Shown here in pieces: positions 45,571 to 56,500 of a stretch of 64,000 nucleotides of DNA. Position 1 is the stretch's first letter. The number at the start of each line of letters is the position of its first letter. The position numbers were made by a program, and so were the translations under genes. Origin of the DNA: Gnetum montanum. Lineage: Eukaryota > Streptophyta > Gnetopsida > Gnetales > Gnetaceae. The notes below the pieces were generated by a model. The model saw nothing but the letters and a program-made list of their open reading frames with translations, was not told where the DNA came from and made no database searches. The DNA lies in the NCBI GenBank assembly GCA_015680685.1, contig MNCI01005943.1, positions 845,028 to 909,027 of the forward strand. The letters run 5' to 3'.

Positions 45571-48500
45571 ATGGGCAAAGGCAAGGAAGTGGAAGGCCAG
45601 GGGAGGAAGGGACCTAACCTGACCTTCATGGAGGAGAGAGAGGCCATGCTGCAGTGTTTGCCTAGGCCGAGGATTCCATCATGGCCTGGATCGTCACACA
45701 AGTAGGCTCCGATCCTATCTCTGTTAGTTATTTCCATCTGTACCAGTTTTTTAGCGTAGACAGTCAGTGTAGAGGGTTTCTAGAGCATATAGACTACATG
45801 TAGCCTAAGTTTTTTGTAGCGTAATCCGTTTTCATGAATGCATAGCGTAAACAAATTTTACTGGCAAGAAGTGTAGATGATTTTATTAGCGTACACGCTG
45901 ACTGTTCGTAGGTCGTTTACAATGTCTAGCATAGGCTGTTTGCACAGTGTATATGCTGAGGGTTTCTACAGCGTATACGCTGAGCGTAAAGGGTTTAATA
46001 GCATATATGCTGATGATTTTCTATAGCGTATACGTTGGGCATGAATGGTTTGTAATTTTTTCTAAGTGTATGGCGTAGACCTGTTTTCAGGGCGAGGACT
46101 ATTTTCATAGCGTAAACCAGTTTTACAGCGTATACGCCGAGCGTATACACTGAGCGCAAATAGTTAGCAATTTTTCTAAGTTTTGGCTTATAATGTAAAA
46201 TTTTGTTCTTCATCGCATTTTCCTGCATGGCTGATTCATCGTGACATTTCGGTTGCTTGCAGGGACACTGAACCTTTTCTCCTAGTAGTTGAGCTAGTGG
46301 GGGTGCTGACGTGGTTTGGCCCCATTGAGGCTAATGAACCCACTCCTGATTTGACTATTGATGATAATGGGGTATGGTTCAGGGAGGGGGCGTGTGAGTT
46401 CCTCGCTTTCATCCTGGACAGGTTTAAAGTGGTGGTCTGGTCGCATCTAAGTGAACTGGTGGCACGGAGCGTGCTTGAGGCCATGTTTCTGGGAGCCTCG
46501 AAGGGTGTCGCGGTCTTCATGGAAGACATTGACAAGGGGCCGCTTGTGATCAAGGGTGGTTCCTCTGGCAGGCCTAAGTCTACTCGCCCATTAACCCGCG
46601 TGTGGGCCCAATTACCGCGAGGGCACGATTATTTGAACAATACTTTGTTTTTAGCTGCACGCGCACACGTTGTTCTAGAACCCTCCTGGCACAGTGTACC
46701 AGGTGGATAGGTAGGATCATTTAAACTTGTTGTTTCTTTTCGCCGTTTGGCATTTGCTTCTGTTTTGACATCTGTTCTTGTGCAGGCCCCAAGTCAACGC
46801 AGATGGAACGTGTGTTGAGGATGATGGGCTTGCTCTGGCTCCTACCGCTCTAGAGACCTTTATAGCGGGTCCCACCCTTCGTGGAGCTGTATTAGCTCAA
46901 ATGAAGGGTGATATTGTACATTTTCACAAAATATTCTCTAGAGCGTTCGCTAAATGCACAGCTTGTGAATGGTTGCATGGAGATTGGTCGCCTAAGGGAC
47001 CAATCTTTCTTCATGACTCTGACTTGGGTAGCACATCCAAGTCCACAACTGAAGGTAAATGACAAGTTTTTCTAGATGTGTTAACGTGTTTGTTCAACTG
47101 TCGGGGGGTTATACTGATATGATGATTTTGAATTGTACCTATAGTTGATGTTCCTCCTGGCGGAGACCCTGTTACAACTGGACGAACTGAGACTACCTTG
47201 TCAATGAAGTTTGGGGAGGTCAGCAAGGCTCGAAAATGGTTGCGCACTCGTGCCCCGCCATCCATCATTCATTGTTTAGATGATGTTGGCCTTATGGAGC
47301 TCTTCATCACCCCAAGCCTTGATTTGTCAATAGCAGAAACAATCGGGATCGTGGATTCCTTCAACGAGTCTGTCTCTTACTACAGCACCCGGATTAAGGG
47401 TGTTAAGATAGTTTTCCATCTGTCGCCTAAATTCTTTTTGAACCTGTTTAGTGTACTGGCGGATGGTATAAACGTAGTTTTAGACAGGGCTCATAAAGAG
47501 CTCCATACGGTTCGTGAATTAGAGGACTGGTTGGGCATTTCCAAGGATGCCAAGGGATTCCCTATGTAGGGGAAGGCAAAGGTTGAGGAAGTAAATGAAC
47601 TATATCCCCTATTTAGGGCATGGATATTCCCTAAATTCCTTTCCCAGGTGTGGAGTCTTGGGATCGAAGCTATACGTATTATGCGAACCGTCCTAGAAAT
47701 CGGCATGCGTTATAACTGGGCTCAATTTTTGTTGTTGGGCCTGCACAAGAAGATAGTGCGATTGCGCTCAAATGTCGAGGCTCAGTCTCACTTTACCTTT
47801 GCCTTCTTTGCTGGTTATCTTCGCCACTTAGCTGAGTTCCTGGTTGTTTGTGCGGACAACAAGTATGTTCTATGGGATCGCAGCCAACTATCCTGCCCGT
47901 GGATCAACCACTTGTTTGAAACAGTCAAGTCCCAGGATTCGCTCGAGGGAATTGATGAATCCGTCTCTATCACGACAGGGGGATCATTTGGTACCTCAAT
48001 CCACACATGTGACAGTGTGGGGTTGGAACCAGACGATGTGCCTTATACTGCGAAAAGAGCAGAACGGGTCATCAAAGAAACCATTGGCAAGGCCAAGTCG
48101 AAGCTGACAAAACGTGAACGTTCAACCGAGGAGGCCTCAAATGTGAACGAGTTGCGGGTTAAGCGTATACGGTTCAAGATGCCTGCCCGAGGTAAGTGAA
48201 CTTAGCACACTTATTGCTTTATGGTTTTCATTTTATTCATAATTTTTACTTTGACCAGTTACATGTTAATGATGTCTTCAGACTTGATTCGAGAAGTGAG
48301 AAGGCAGGAATTAGAGATGATTACTGAAGAGGAGGAAACTAACATGGAGCTATTGAGCGATGAGTAAGAGGCTGACAAGGATCAGGTGGAAAAAATGGAG
48401 GAGCTATAGGAGGACACCACGGAGACCAAACTAGTGGACGACCAGAGTGGTGTCGATGAAATGTTCAGTAGCTTCCTCAAGGGAAAGCTGGACTTAGGTG

Positions 48501-49907
48501 AACCCCCAGAAGGGGGCAAAGAACATGGTACATTTTCTTTTATTTCATTATTGGTGCTTTGTAAGCCATTGTCTCTATGGTGTCTCACTTTTTATATTTT
48601 TTTTACGTCGCTTCTAGACGAAGGTAGTGAAACCAGAATGATGCGGTTGGACGTGCCCATGAAAACGGTTCCCCCTGAAAGGACCATAGAGGTTAGTCCA
48701 TCTCGCACTCGTGGACCATTTACTTGGATAGAGATGCCAAGTAAAATGGATTTTTTGGCTGGTATCGCTGAGGAAGTTGTTGAACGAATCTAGGAGGTCC
48801 ACCCTAAAATAGATATATATATTTCGAGATGTTTGCAGCTTTAGAGTTTCACCCCCTATTTTTGTTGCTTTAGTGTTTGTTCTTTTCGTGTGAATAGGTG
48901 CCAAACTGAGGTGGGATCCTTCTGAGACAGTTAACATAGAGAGTTTGCCTAGATTATCCCCAAAAGTCAAGTAGGTGCTAAATCGCCAAATCACTGTGGA
49001 CCTGTAGGCCAGTTTATGAGGAAGTGGCGGAGGGTCTCGTTTACAACGCCAAATCGCTGTGGACCTGTAGGCGTTCTGTCGAACAGTTGTGGTTGCAGAT
49101 TCAAACAAAGGAGAAAGAAGTTTCCGAGTTGTCAGTTGAGCGTGATGATCTAAAGGCTCGGTATGAGTTCGCCTTTGCTAAAATAAATGGTGATCGCTGT
49201 TGGCGGACCTCTGAGGTCATGTATACCAGGTATTGGAATTTGCTTAATCGTCATGCGTCACTGACACAGAGAGTAGCAGAACGTAAGGCCCAAATAGACC
49301 TACTGAACCTCAAGTGTCAAGATTGGAAAGCTTTCACTTCCAAGGTACGCAAATGGGGTTAGGATGAAAAGAATCACAAACATCATTAGAAGAAATCATT
49401 GAAAGAAGTGTCCATTGAAAAGTGTCAACTGGAAATGTTTGTGGAGGGTCTGGGTCTGCGCTCTACATTCGATACTTTTGCTCAAAACACAACTGTCGAG
49501 ATGGAATCACCTACAAGGGTGATTACAAATGCTTCTGGGGAGGTATCTGTGGGCGAATTCCCTTTAAAGAGTCCTACCTAGTCAGCTGTTGACAAGGGGA
49601 AGGCCTTGGCAGATGTTGACTTAGGTCTTGATGGGACCGACTGGACCAATGTCTCAGAAGAGGAAATCCTTTGCCGGCTGGAATTTGGCTTAGGGGGATC
49701 CCCTACGGTAAGCATTTTGTTATTATGAAGTTTGTTCGTTGCCCATTGTTTGAAATTTTACCTTTCTCGTGTTCTTACGTTGATTATCTCTTTTTGCATT
49801 TTTAGGATCAATGTGGTGATGATTTCTACGAAGCTGGTCCCAGTGAAGCGGGGGCCCATGATGCCAGTGGGACTAAAGGGGATGACCCTCCCATCCCAGA
49901 TGTTTAG
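45571..49907 (+). pseudogene. Antisense eight-exon gene of element D: FCP1/HAD-like domain, plant-transposon-like domain, acidic region, coiled coil
   Basis: Exons, all but one border with GT/AG: 45571-45701, 46263-46710, 46786-47054, 47145-48191, 48282-48527, 48618-48812 (donor decayed to AT), 48898-49707, 49806-49907; about 1080 codons. Phases agree once a one-base shift in exon 2 and another in exon 7 are allowed. Exon 2 resembles plant FCP1/NLI-interacting HAD phosphatases: 'LLVVELVGVL' at motif I, 'EFLAFILDRFKVVVWSHLS' with the motif II serine, 'NTLFLAARAHV' at motif IV (normally two aspartates), then 'PPGTVY' in the shifted frame. Exon 4 holds 'ARKWLRTRAP', 'ELYPLFRAWIFPKFLSQ' and 'GMRYNWAQFL', reminiscent of plant transposon-associated domains. 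Exon 5 is acidic and exon 7 heptad-like. In-frame stops include 47567, 48365, 48407, 48791 and 49360. The protein function is unknown. Confidence 0.8.
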
Positions 49908-50160
49908 TTTTAGTTTTTTTTCATTTTTTGACTCAGATTTATACGGGAATTGTAAATTGAGATGAATGAAACCAGTTAACTCTTGTACTTGTACATCATT
50001 TTATATATAAAATTTTATTTATTTATTTTGAGCTTAATTGGAAACATGACACGGCAATGTAAAATGTTTTGGTTTGTTTTTGTGGTTTAAGTGTAATGCG
50101 CGGATGTAATTATAAGTTGGAGTATAACGACAAACGAAAGAGGAAAATAAAGTATAAGTG
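49908..50160 (+). other. 3' end region of the D antisense gene
   Basis: AT-rich sequence after the stop, with 'tatataaaattttatttatttat' type stretches at about 50000-50030 that could serve as a polyadenylation region. No other content is seen. Confidence 0.4.
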
Positions 50161-50425
50161 GATGATCTAGTTTGAGGCCATTTCGGGCCATATTCACACT
50201 AGTTTAAGGATGTTTCGAGCCACATGCATAGTTTAAGGCCATTTCAGGCCCCAGCGTAAGCAAGGAACGTTTTAAATGACACAGGTAGATTTCTCGATTG
50301 ACCGACCATTTCTAATCGTGGCTATTTTTATGTCATTGCGGACATGATAGTTTAACGTTGTCCCAGACTAGTTGTAGTTTAACGTCATTTCGGACCAGTT
50401 ATAGTTTAATGTCATTTCGGACAGG
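50160..50425 (-). repeat. Hairpin array I of element D
   Basis: On the minus strand the units read like 'GGCCcgaaatGGCCtcaaactag' and 'ggtCCgaaatgacattaaactata'. The array lies just after the end of pro, as in A, B and C. Confidence 0.8.
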
Positions 50426-51839
50426 TCATGTTGTTATTATTTTAGTAGTTTTTTGATTTTTTTCATTTTGATATTAGGCGATGTGTTAGCGGGTATGATT
50501 CTATATTCAGTGTCCCCTTTGCTGGTTACGTTGAAGGGTAATTCAGCCCAAGGGACGTCTGATGGAATTGTTTCCACGTTGATGTTTTCTTACGCTTCAG
50601 CATGTATCATAGTTTCTGTGTCAGTTGTGGTCTCTAAGTGAGGTTGCGTATGTACAATGTCAGGCCCGGGTAGTTCTATTTTGGATGGGTTTTCTTCTGT
50701 GTTCGAAGGATTACCGCTTGTTAGTTGTTGTTCATTTATGTCATGCTGTCTAGGCTCTTCGAGCTTAACCTCTGAGCCTTGGTCTGTGTCTATGTACGAT
50801 GAGATGATGGGTGTAGCAGCCTCCCCATGTATGATGATTTCACCACCTTCATAAGGTAGGTGAATCTCTTGGTGTATAGGGGATGAGACTCCTTTTAGTT
50901 GGGCTAACTAGGGCCTTCCTAATATTAGGTTGAATCCTGGCATCTCATTGATTACTACGAAATCAGCGAATGTGGGGAATTGGTCCCCTGCTATGAAGTC
51001 CAAGGTCATGATGCCTTTGACTATCACACGCGATCCCCCTGAATGATTTCAAGCATGTGGTGGTAGTTGGTCTGATTTGCTCTATGAGCTCGAGTTGTTC
51101 AATGATGGGATATGGGACTACATTTGTGGTAGCTCCATCATCTACGTGGACCCTATGTATCTGGAATTGGTTCACTCTTATTGTTATAAACATAGGGGCT
51201 ATTGTTATCTCCCCTGTTTTCTTATCCACCTTGATGTTATCGTTATGGAAAATTAATGGTTTGGAAGTTGACCCTTGGGGCGAGTACATTACCGCATGAA
51301 TCGAAGGTTCATTTGGGGGTAAGTCCTCGCTTACTAGGATAGATGTTAACATGCGCACTAAAGCTTCATGATGTGTTTCAGATGTTAAAACGAGGTCATA
51401 TAAGCTTAGCGAAGTATTCTTTTTTTTGAGCGCTTGTGTGACCTATGTTAGGGCTGTTGCTAGGTCTCTACTATTGGGCGCGTCTTTATCGACGGTGACT
51501 TGATCCATTGGGCCCAGCAGTTTTATTTCGTGCATCGTTGGTTTATCATTTTTTGGAATTGTTGATTCAGGCATGTCATGTTTTCTGGATGATTCCCCCT
51601 CATGGCCTATATTTGGTTTATCATTAGGTTGTGTCATGGGCATCTCATTTAATGGAGTAGGTTTAGGAGGTCCTAAGGCTAGCCGTTGATGCTCTTTTTC
51701 CAAGCGCTCGTGCATAAGCCTGTCTGCTAAGCATTCCCATGTGTGACGTGGGGGCGCGGTTGGTTTTGAGGCCTCATGTTGCCTTGGGATTTGTACTACG
51801 TAAGGAGCCATGTGGGGTTGTGGTTGGACAGTCCCTTGC

Positions 51840-52488
51840 GGTTGGGTGCCAGACGGGCTAGGCACCTTGATGACACAGGGGCTTGGTTTATTTTGTGTCT
51901 GGGAATTAGAGGATTGGGGATCACTAGGACGTTCGGGTGTCCTAACGATGTATGGGGTTGGTTTAGGCGGAGGGTGGACCTCCGTTGTTGCAACTGCGGG
52001 TGGCACTCGGACTATGTAAGGGGCAGGCCAAGTTGGAGGGGTTGGTAGATTTGAGGTAGTGAGGGCGGGAGGTATACGCACCACGTATGGTTTTTCACGT
52101 GTCGGGGTGTTAGAAGNGTGTGTATTCCTCCCACTGCATCAACATCCATGCCTCAACCATCATACGCCCCACAGTAGCCATATGTTGTCCGCGTACCCCC
52201 CTCCGTAATGGCTTCTAACACCCCGACACGTGAAAAACCATACGTGGTGCGTATACCTCCCGCCCTCACTACCTCAAATCTACCAACCCCTCCAACTTGG
52301 CCTGCCCCTTACATAGTCCGAGTGCCACCCGCAGTTGCAACAACGGAGGTCCAACCTCCGCCTAAACCAACCCCATACATCGTTAGGACACCCGAACGTC
52401 CTAGTGATCCCCAATCCTCTAATTCCCAGACACAAAATAAACCAAGCCCCTGTGTCATCAAGGTGCCTAGCCCGTCTGGCACCCAACC
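51840..52488. repeat. Inverted duplication (277-bp arms) beside the gap, probably an assembly error
   Basis: Bases 51840-52116 reappear reverse-complemented at 52212-52488 with no indel and at least one substitution (in the 'gaggtccaMcctcc' region). The 95-bp spacer holds an unknown base at 52117. The right arm stops exactly at the N run. Read on the plus strand, the spacer encodes the residues expected just upstream of the left arm ('YVVRVPPSVMASN'), so 52118-52488 seems to be placed in the wrong orientation. Confidence 0.85.
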
Positions 52489-52807
52489 NNNNNNNNNNNN
52501 NNNNNNNNNNNNNNNNNNNNNNNNNNNNNNNNNNNNNNNNNNNNNNNNNNNNNNNNNNNNNNNNNNNNNNNNNNNNNNNNNNNNNNNNNNNNNNNNNNNN
52601 NNNNNNNNNNNNNNNNNNNNNNNNNNNNNNNNNNNNNNNNNNNNNNNNNNNNNNNNNNNNNNNNNNNNNNNNNNNNNNNNNNNNNNNNNNNNNNNNNNNN
52701 NNNNNNNNNNNNNNNNNNNNNNNNNNNNNNNNNNNNNNNNNNNNNNNNNNNNNNNNNNNNNNNNNNNNNNNNNNNNNNNNNNNNNNNNNNNNNNNNNNNN
52801 NNNNNNN
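52489..52807. other. Assembly gap (319 N)
   Basis: Unknown bases inside the D gag-pro, covering the region expected to encode the end of the gag domain and the zinc-finger-like motif. Confidence 0.99.
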
Positions 52808-54539
52808 TACAAAGGCTTGATTAAGGTTACGTGCATTGAGATAATATAACTTGGATTTGAAAAAGTCATTAACAGCCCCCTTTAGAATAGTGAGCAGATA
52901 TGTCTGTGGGATTTGCTCGTGTAGCTCATTGAGAGTAGCACTCCACCTCTGGATGAATTTTTGTACGGGTTCCAGAGGTGCTTGTTTAACCTATATAAGG
53001 CTGTCAAGTGTCGCTTCAGGTTTCAAGTTATACTTGAACCTGGTCATGAATTGATGTAACAACTCTTCCAGAGAAAATATCAAGTTTCTTGGCAAGGCCC
53101 GATACCAATCAAGTGCTCTCCCTGCAAGGGACATAGGGAACACTCGCAAAATGGCATGGGACCATGCCTGGAGTAATGCGCATTCTAGTCTAAATGTTAT
53201 AAGGTGAGCATTGGGGTCCGTCTCCCCATTATATTTAGTTAGCGTAGGCAATGATACACCTTTGGGTAAGGTTAGGGGCAGAATGGAAGAGCTGATGGGG
53301 TCATCGTGGTAAAAGTCCACTACCTTCAACTCTCCATCGGCAGCTGTTTTGAGGTTCTTGACCTCGTCAGTTCGTTCCTGCATTAGTTTTTTAGCATCTG
53401 CCTAATCTTGAGCACTAGGTGAGGTGGCAGCTTGGGGATGTTGTGCAGTGTACAGATTAGATTGTTGAATAGTAGGTTGGAAGGCTGAAAGCTGTGTAGT
53501 TGGCAGTTGTACTTGTGGAATGTTTATAGGAGGTGGCATCAGAGGTGGCACATTATGGGCAAGGGGTTGCTGTTGTTGTAGTTGTGTTTAGGGGATGTTG
53601 ACCGATGGCATTGTATGAGGTGGTATGTTGTAGTGAGGGGGTTGATGTGGTTGAGCACCCATCGCTGCCCATTGCCCAGTCATGTTTTGTGTAGGAATCC
53701 CCTGAACTTGTTGAGTTACAGTGGTAAAAGGGGCTCTATGAGTTTCGACCCAGGGAATATAATGGATAGACGTAGATGCCGGTATCACATGCAGCATCCT
53801 GATCACACAAGGCAGGAAGGTTGCCCCTACATTATTTTGAGGGGGTTGCATTTGTAAGAACGGGGGTGCCGTAGCTGTGGGAGCAATTGCGAGGGGAAGC
53901 GTGTTGATTTGAATGTCGGTTGGTGAAGGAATGGGTACAAGTGCCGCTGCATCTTGTTGAGGCGCATGCACTTGTGTGATGTTCAGTGGCTGGAGGGATG
54001 AAGTTTCGCCCATGAATGGGTGAAATAGCAGGTTTATATAATTTTGTGGGCTAAGGGTATGATACGAGTCTTCATGTTCAGATTGGGCAGCGAACTTGTC
54101 CTCCTCTTCCAGTTGAGGGTTTACTACAGGCTGATCTAGCGACTGGCTCCTTTGCAGGAGGAGTTGTATGATGAGCTTAGAGTAAGGCTCTAGAATAGGG
54201 ATGATATCGTATGGGGAGGGAATGAACTCTTGCCCTCCCCTGTAGAAAAGTTCGTATTGCCTTTTAACTTCTATTTCGACTTAGTCCACAGCTAAGCTGG
54301 CTTTTATTTTTAGGCATATGAAGTTGTACTAGTCTTGATTTATGATGTTAGACAACGGGTTCCTCCCTTGCAACCTAAGGGATCGACGAGGCCCCACTGT
54401 GAGTTGTGCTGCGGGCTATTGGACATCCATGGTGCCTACGATGTCGGTGACTTGGGTGGCTGTAGTGGTGGTGTTTGTGGTGTTCATGATGAGTAGTTGA
54501 GAATATGACATAGTGAAGGGATATGGAATTAGCGTACTT

Positions 54540-55172
54540 AGTACAACATAAACCTATGTTCATGGTGTATAGCACATAGACTGGGGTCTTAGCGTATAGG
54601 CTTCGAAGATCAGCGTATAATAACAGCATAGACAACGTATAGGTATACAGCGTATAGTGTCAGCGTAAAGAATCTATGACATAAATGGTACAGCGTATAC
54701 GCTAGGCAGCGTATACAGCATCAGCGTGCAGCATAAACAAGGTTACAGCGTACAGAGTGTAGCATATGGACAGCAACGTAAACGAGTTTATAGCATAGGA
54801 TGTTCAACGTAAACTTAGCGGTGGCGTATACAACGTAGACAGAGTCTTGTGTGCAGCGTAGACAAGGTCTACAACGTAAAGTGGGCGATGTGTATATTTG
54901 CAGCGTAAACAGAGTTGTGGCATGTAGCGTAGACAAAGTCTACAGCGTAAATCGTGCAGTGTATATTCGACAGTGTAGACGCTAGGGATTTGCAGATGGT
55001 AAGCTTTAGACGGGGCAGCGTAGATGCTCAACAGCGTAGACGCTGGATAATTTGTAGATAGTAAGTTTTAAATAGAGCAGCATAGACGCTAGGAGGTTTG
55101 TAGATAGGGTCGACGTATACTCGACAGCGTAGACGCTAGGATTTTTTGAAGCACAATACGTTTAAGGCAAAG
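54540..55172 (-). repeat. Leader of element D with AGCGTA/TACGCT repeats
   Basis: About thirty copies of 'agcgtagac', 'agcgtaaac' and 'agcgtatac' words, some as whole palindromes ('cagcgtagacgctagg' three times at about 55020-55140), between the primer site and gag. No coding region is supported. Confidence 0.75.
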
Positions 55173-55190
55173 GCCCTCCTTCTAGCGCTA
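55173..55190 (-). promoter_or_regulatory. Primer-binding site of D (tRNA-Asn)
   Basis: The minus strand reads TAGCGCTAGAAGGAGGGC, five bases inside the 5' LTR: 17 of 18 match the complement of tRNA-Asn. Unlike B and C, the match does not extend into the T-arm. Confidence 0.8.
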
Positions 55191-55195
55191 ATTTC

Positions 55196-56500
55196 TGTAC
55201 TGTCCGAAATCGTCGGTCTCCGGTTGGAAGAAAATAGAGCCCGTGGGACTACCAGATATGCACAGAAGAACCTACCTTCACCTAAGGGCGAGCTGGAATG
55301 AACGAAGGCAGAGTACCTTGGATGGTCCGCACACAGATCAAGCAAGGATTTCCCCAAACGTACACTGAGGTGCTATACGCTGGGTTATACGTGAACGGCA
55401 TAACAAGCGCAAAATAGAGCGTAAAAAATGTAATTGATGCGAACGGAGTGTAAATGTAAAAGAGCATAAACAGAATACATGCAAAAATTAATGTAAACTG
55501 TAATAGATTTTAGGAAGAAAATGTAACAATGGTATTTCAAAATGAGAGTTACAATGCACCGGTCTAACGCAGTTGTGGCTTTGACATAAGGCGGATGAAA
55601 AGCCCCGGTGGATGCAGGGATGATTGTGGGCTGGTTCACACTATAGGCACAGCGTAGAGGCTGTATGTTTAGCGTACAGGGTTGTCCAACGTATAGGGTT
55701 CTTTGCTCTTGTTCTCAGCATCTCTTGTCTCTGGTTTGCTCTAGAAATTTGCCAACCACCCTCATCTCATGGAAAATTGGGGCTTTTATACAGGTTTTGA
55801 CGTTAGAATCGGGTTAGGTGACACGTGGTAAGTTGACCGGGTGCAAAAGAATAAAATTTACAAGTGTACAGTATATTACATTTGCTGAGCGTATACGCTG
55901 AGTGTATACGCTGTATCAAGCGGGTGTAGACTCTGGGTGTATACGCTGGATGTGCTGGGCGTATACGCTTGATGTGTTGAGCATATACGCTGGATGTGCA
56001 TGGGCGTATACGCTGTGGATGCTGAGCGTATACACTAGAGTGTATACGCTGAAGGATGCTGATCGTATACGTCGGAGCATATATGCTGAAGGTTGTTGGG
56101 CGTATACGTTGATGGTTGCTACCTTGTACCAAGTCTTGTTTTGCAGTGCTATTTCCATGCTATCTTCGTGGATTGCATGCCGGGCATATGCGTTAGTCGT
56201 ACAAGCTAAACGTACTTGTGAGGTGTGTACGCCAGTCATGTACACTGTGAACAACAGGCGTATACGCTGGGTACATATGCTGTGAACTTGAGCGTATATG
56301 CTGTGAATGTGAACTTTGAGCGTATACGCTGAGAATGTAGACTTGGGCGTATATGCTGAGAATGCATACTTAGTGAAAATTAAGCATTTGATTTCCGAAG
56401 TTGCCATGTTTGGTACCAGATGTAGCCATGGTCGTCTGCGAGTCCCAGGGACCTGCTTCTTGTTGGAAAAGTACTAAGCTCGAAATTTTGTGGTGTTTCA
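55196..56500 (-). repeat. 5' LTR of element D
   Basis: 1305 bp, TGTACT...GTTTCA on the plus strand, partner of 38488-39819. It carries a palindrome field at 55880-56360 and TATAAAAG (minus strand) at 55793-55800. Confidence 0.92.

Larger units (their letters stand above)
50437..54511 (-). pseudogene. gag-pro: gag-pro of element D, degenerate and interrupted by an assembly gap
   Basis: The minus-strand start is at 54511 ('MSYSQLLIMNT'). The N-terminal 'PRRSLRLQGRNP' segment aligns with A 267-599. A proline/glutamine-rich linker follows (about 53400-54010), then the gag domain (52991-53383: 'KYNGETDPNAHLITFR', 'LAGRALDWYRALP'). After the gap comes a linker with six or more 'PYVVRVP'-type repeats (51440-52490, partly inverted in the assembly). 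The protease has 'RVHVDDGATTNVVPY' (about 51150) and 'GFNLILGRP' (about 50910). It ends at TAA 50437-50439 after 'NIKMKKIKKLLK'. Stops and a frameshift near 51000 are present. Confidence 0.85.
38488..56500 (-). mobile_element. Element D: complete 18-kb Tat/Ogre-like retrotransposon nested in C
   Basis: Both LTRs (TG...CA on the plus strand), a perfect 5-bp target duplication, primer site, polypurine tract, gag-pro, three hairpin arrays, pol and a full-length antisense gene are present over 18013 bp (including a 319-base gap). It belongs to a different family from B/C: the LTRs share only the ends, and proteins are clearly diverged. The two LTRs differ at about 28 of 245 positions at their left ends (hand count, mostly transitions), so the insertion is old, though younger than C, which it interrupts. 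Confidence 0.93.
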
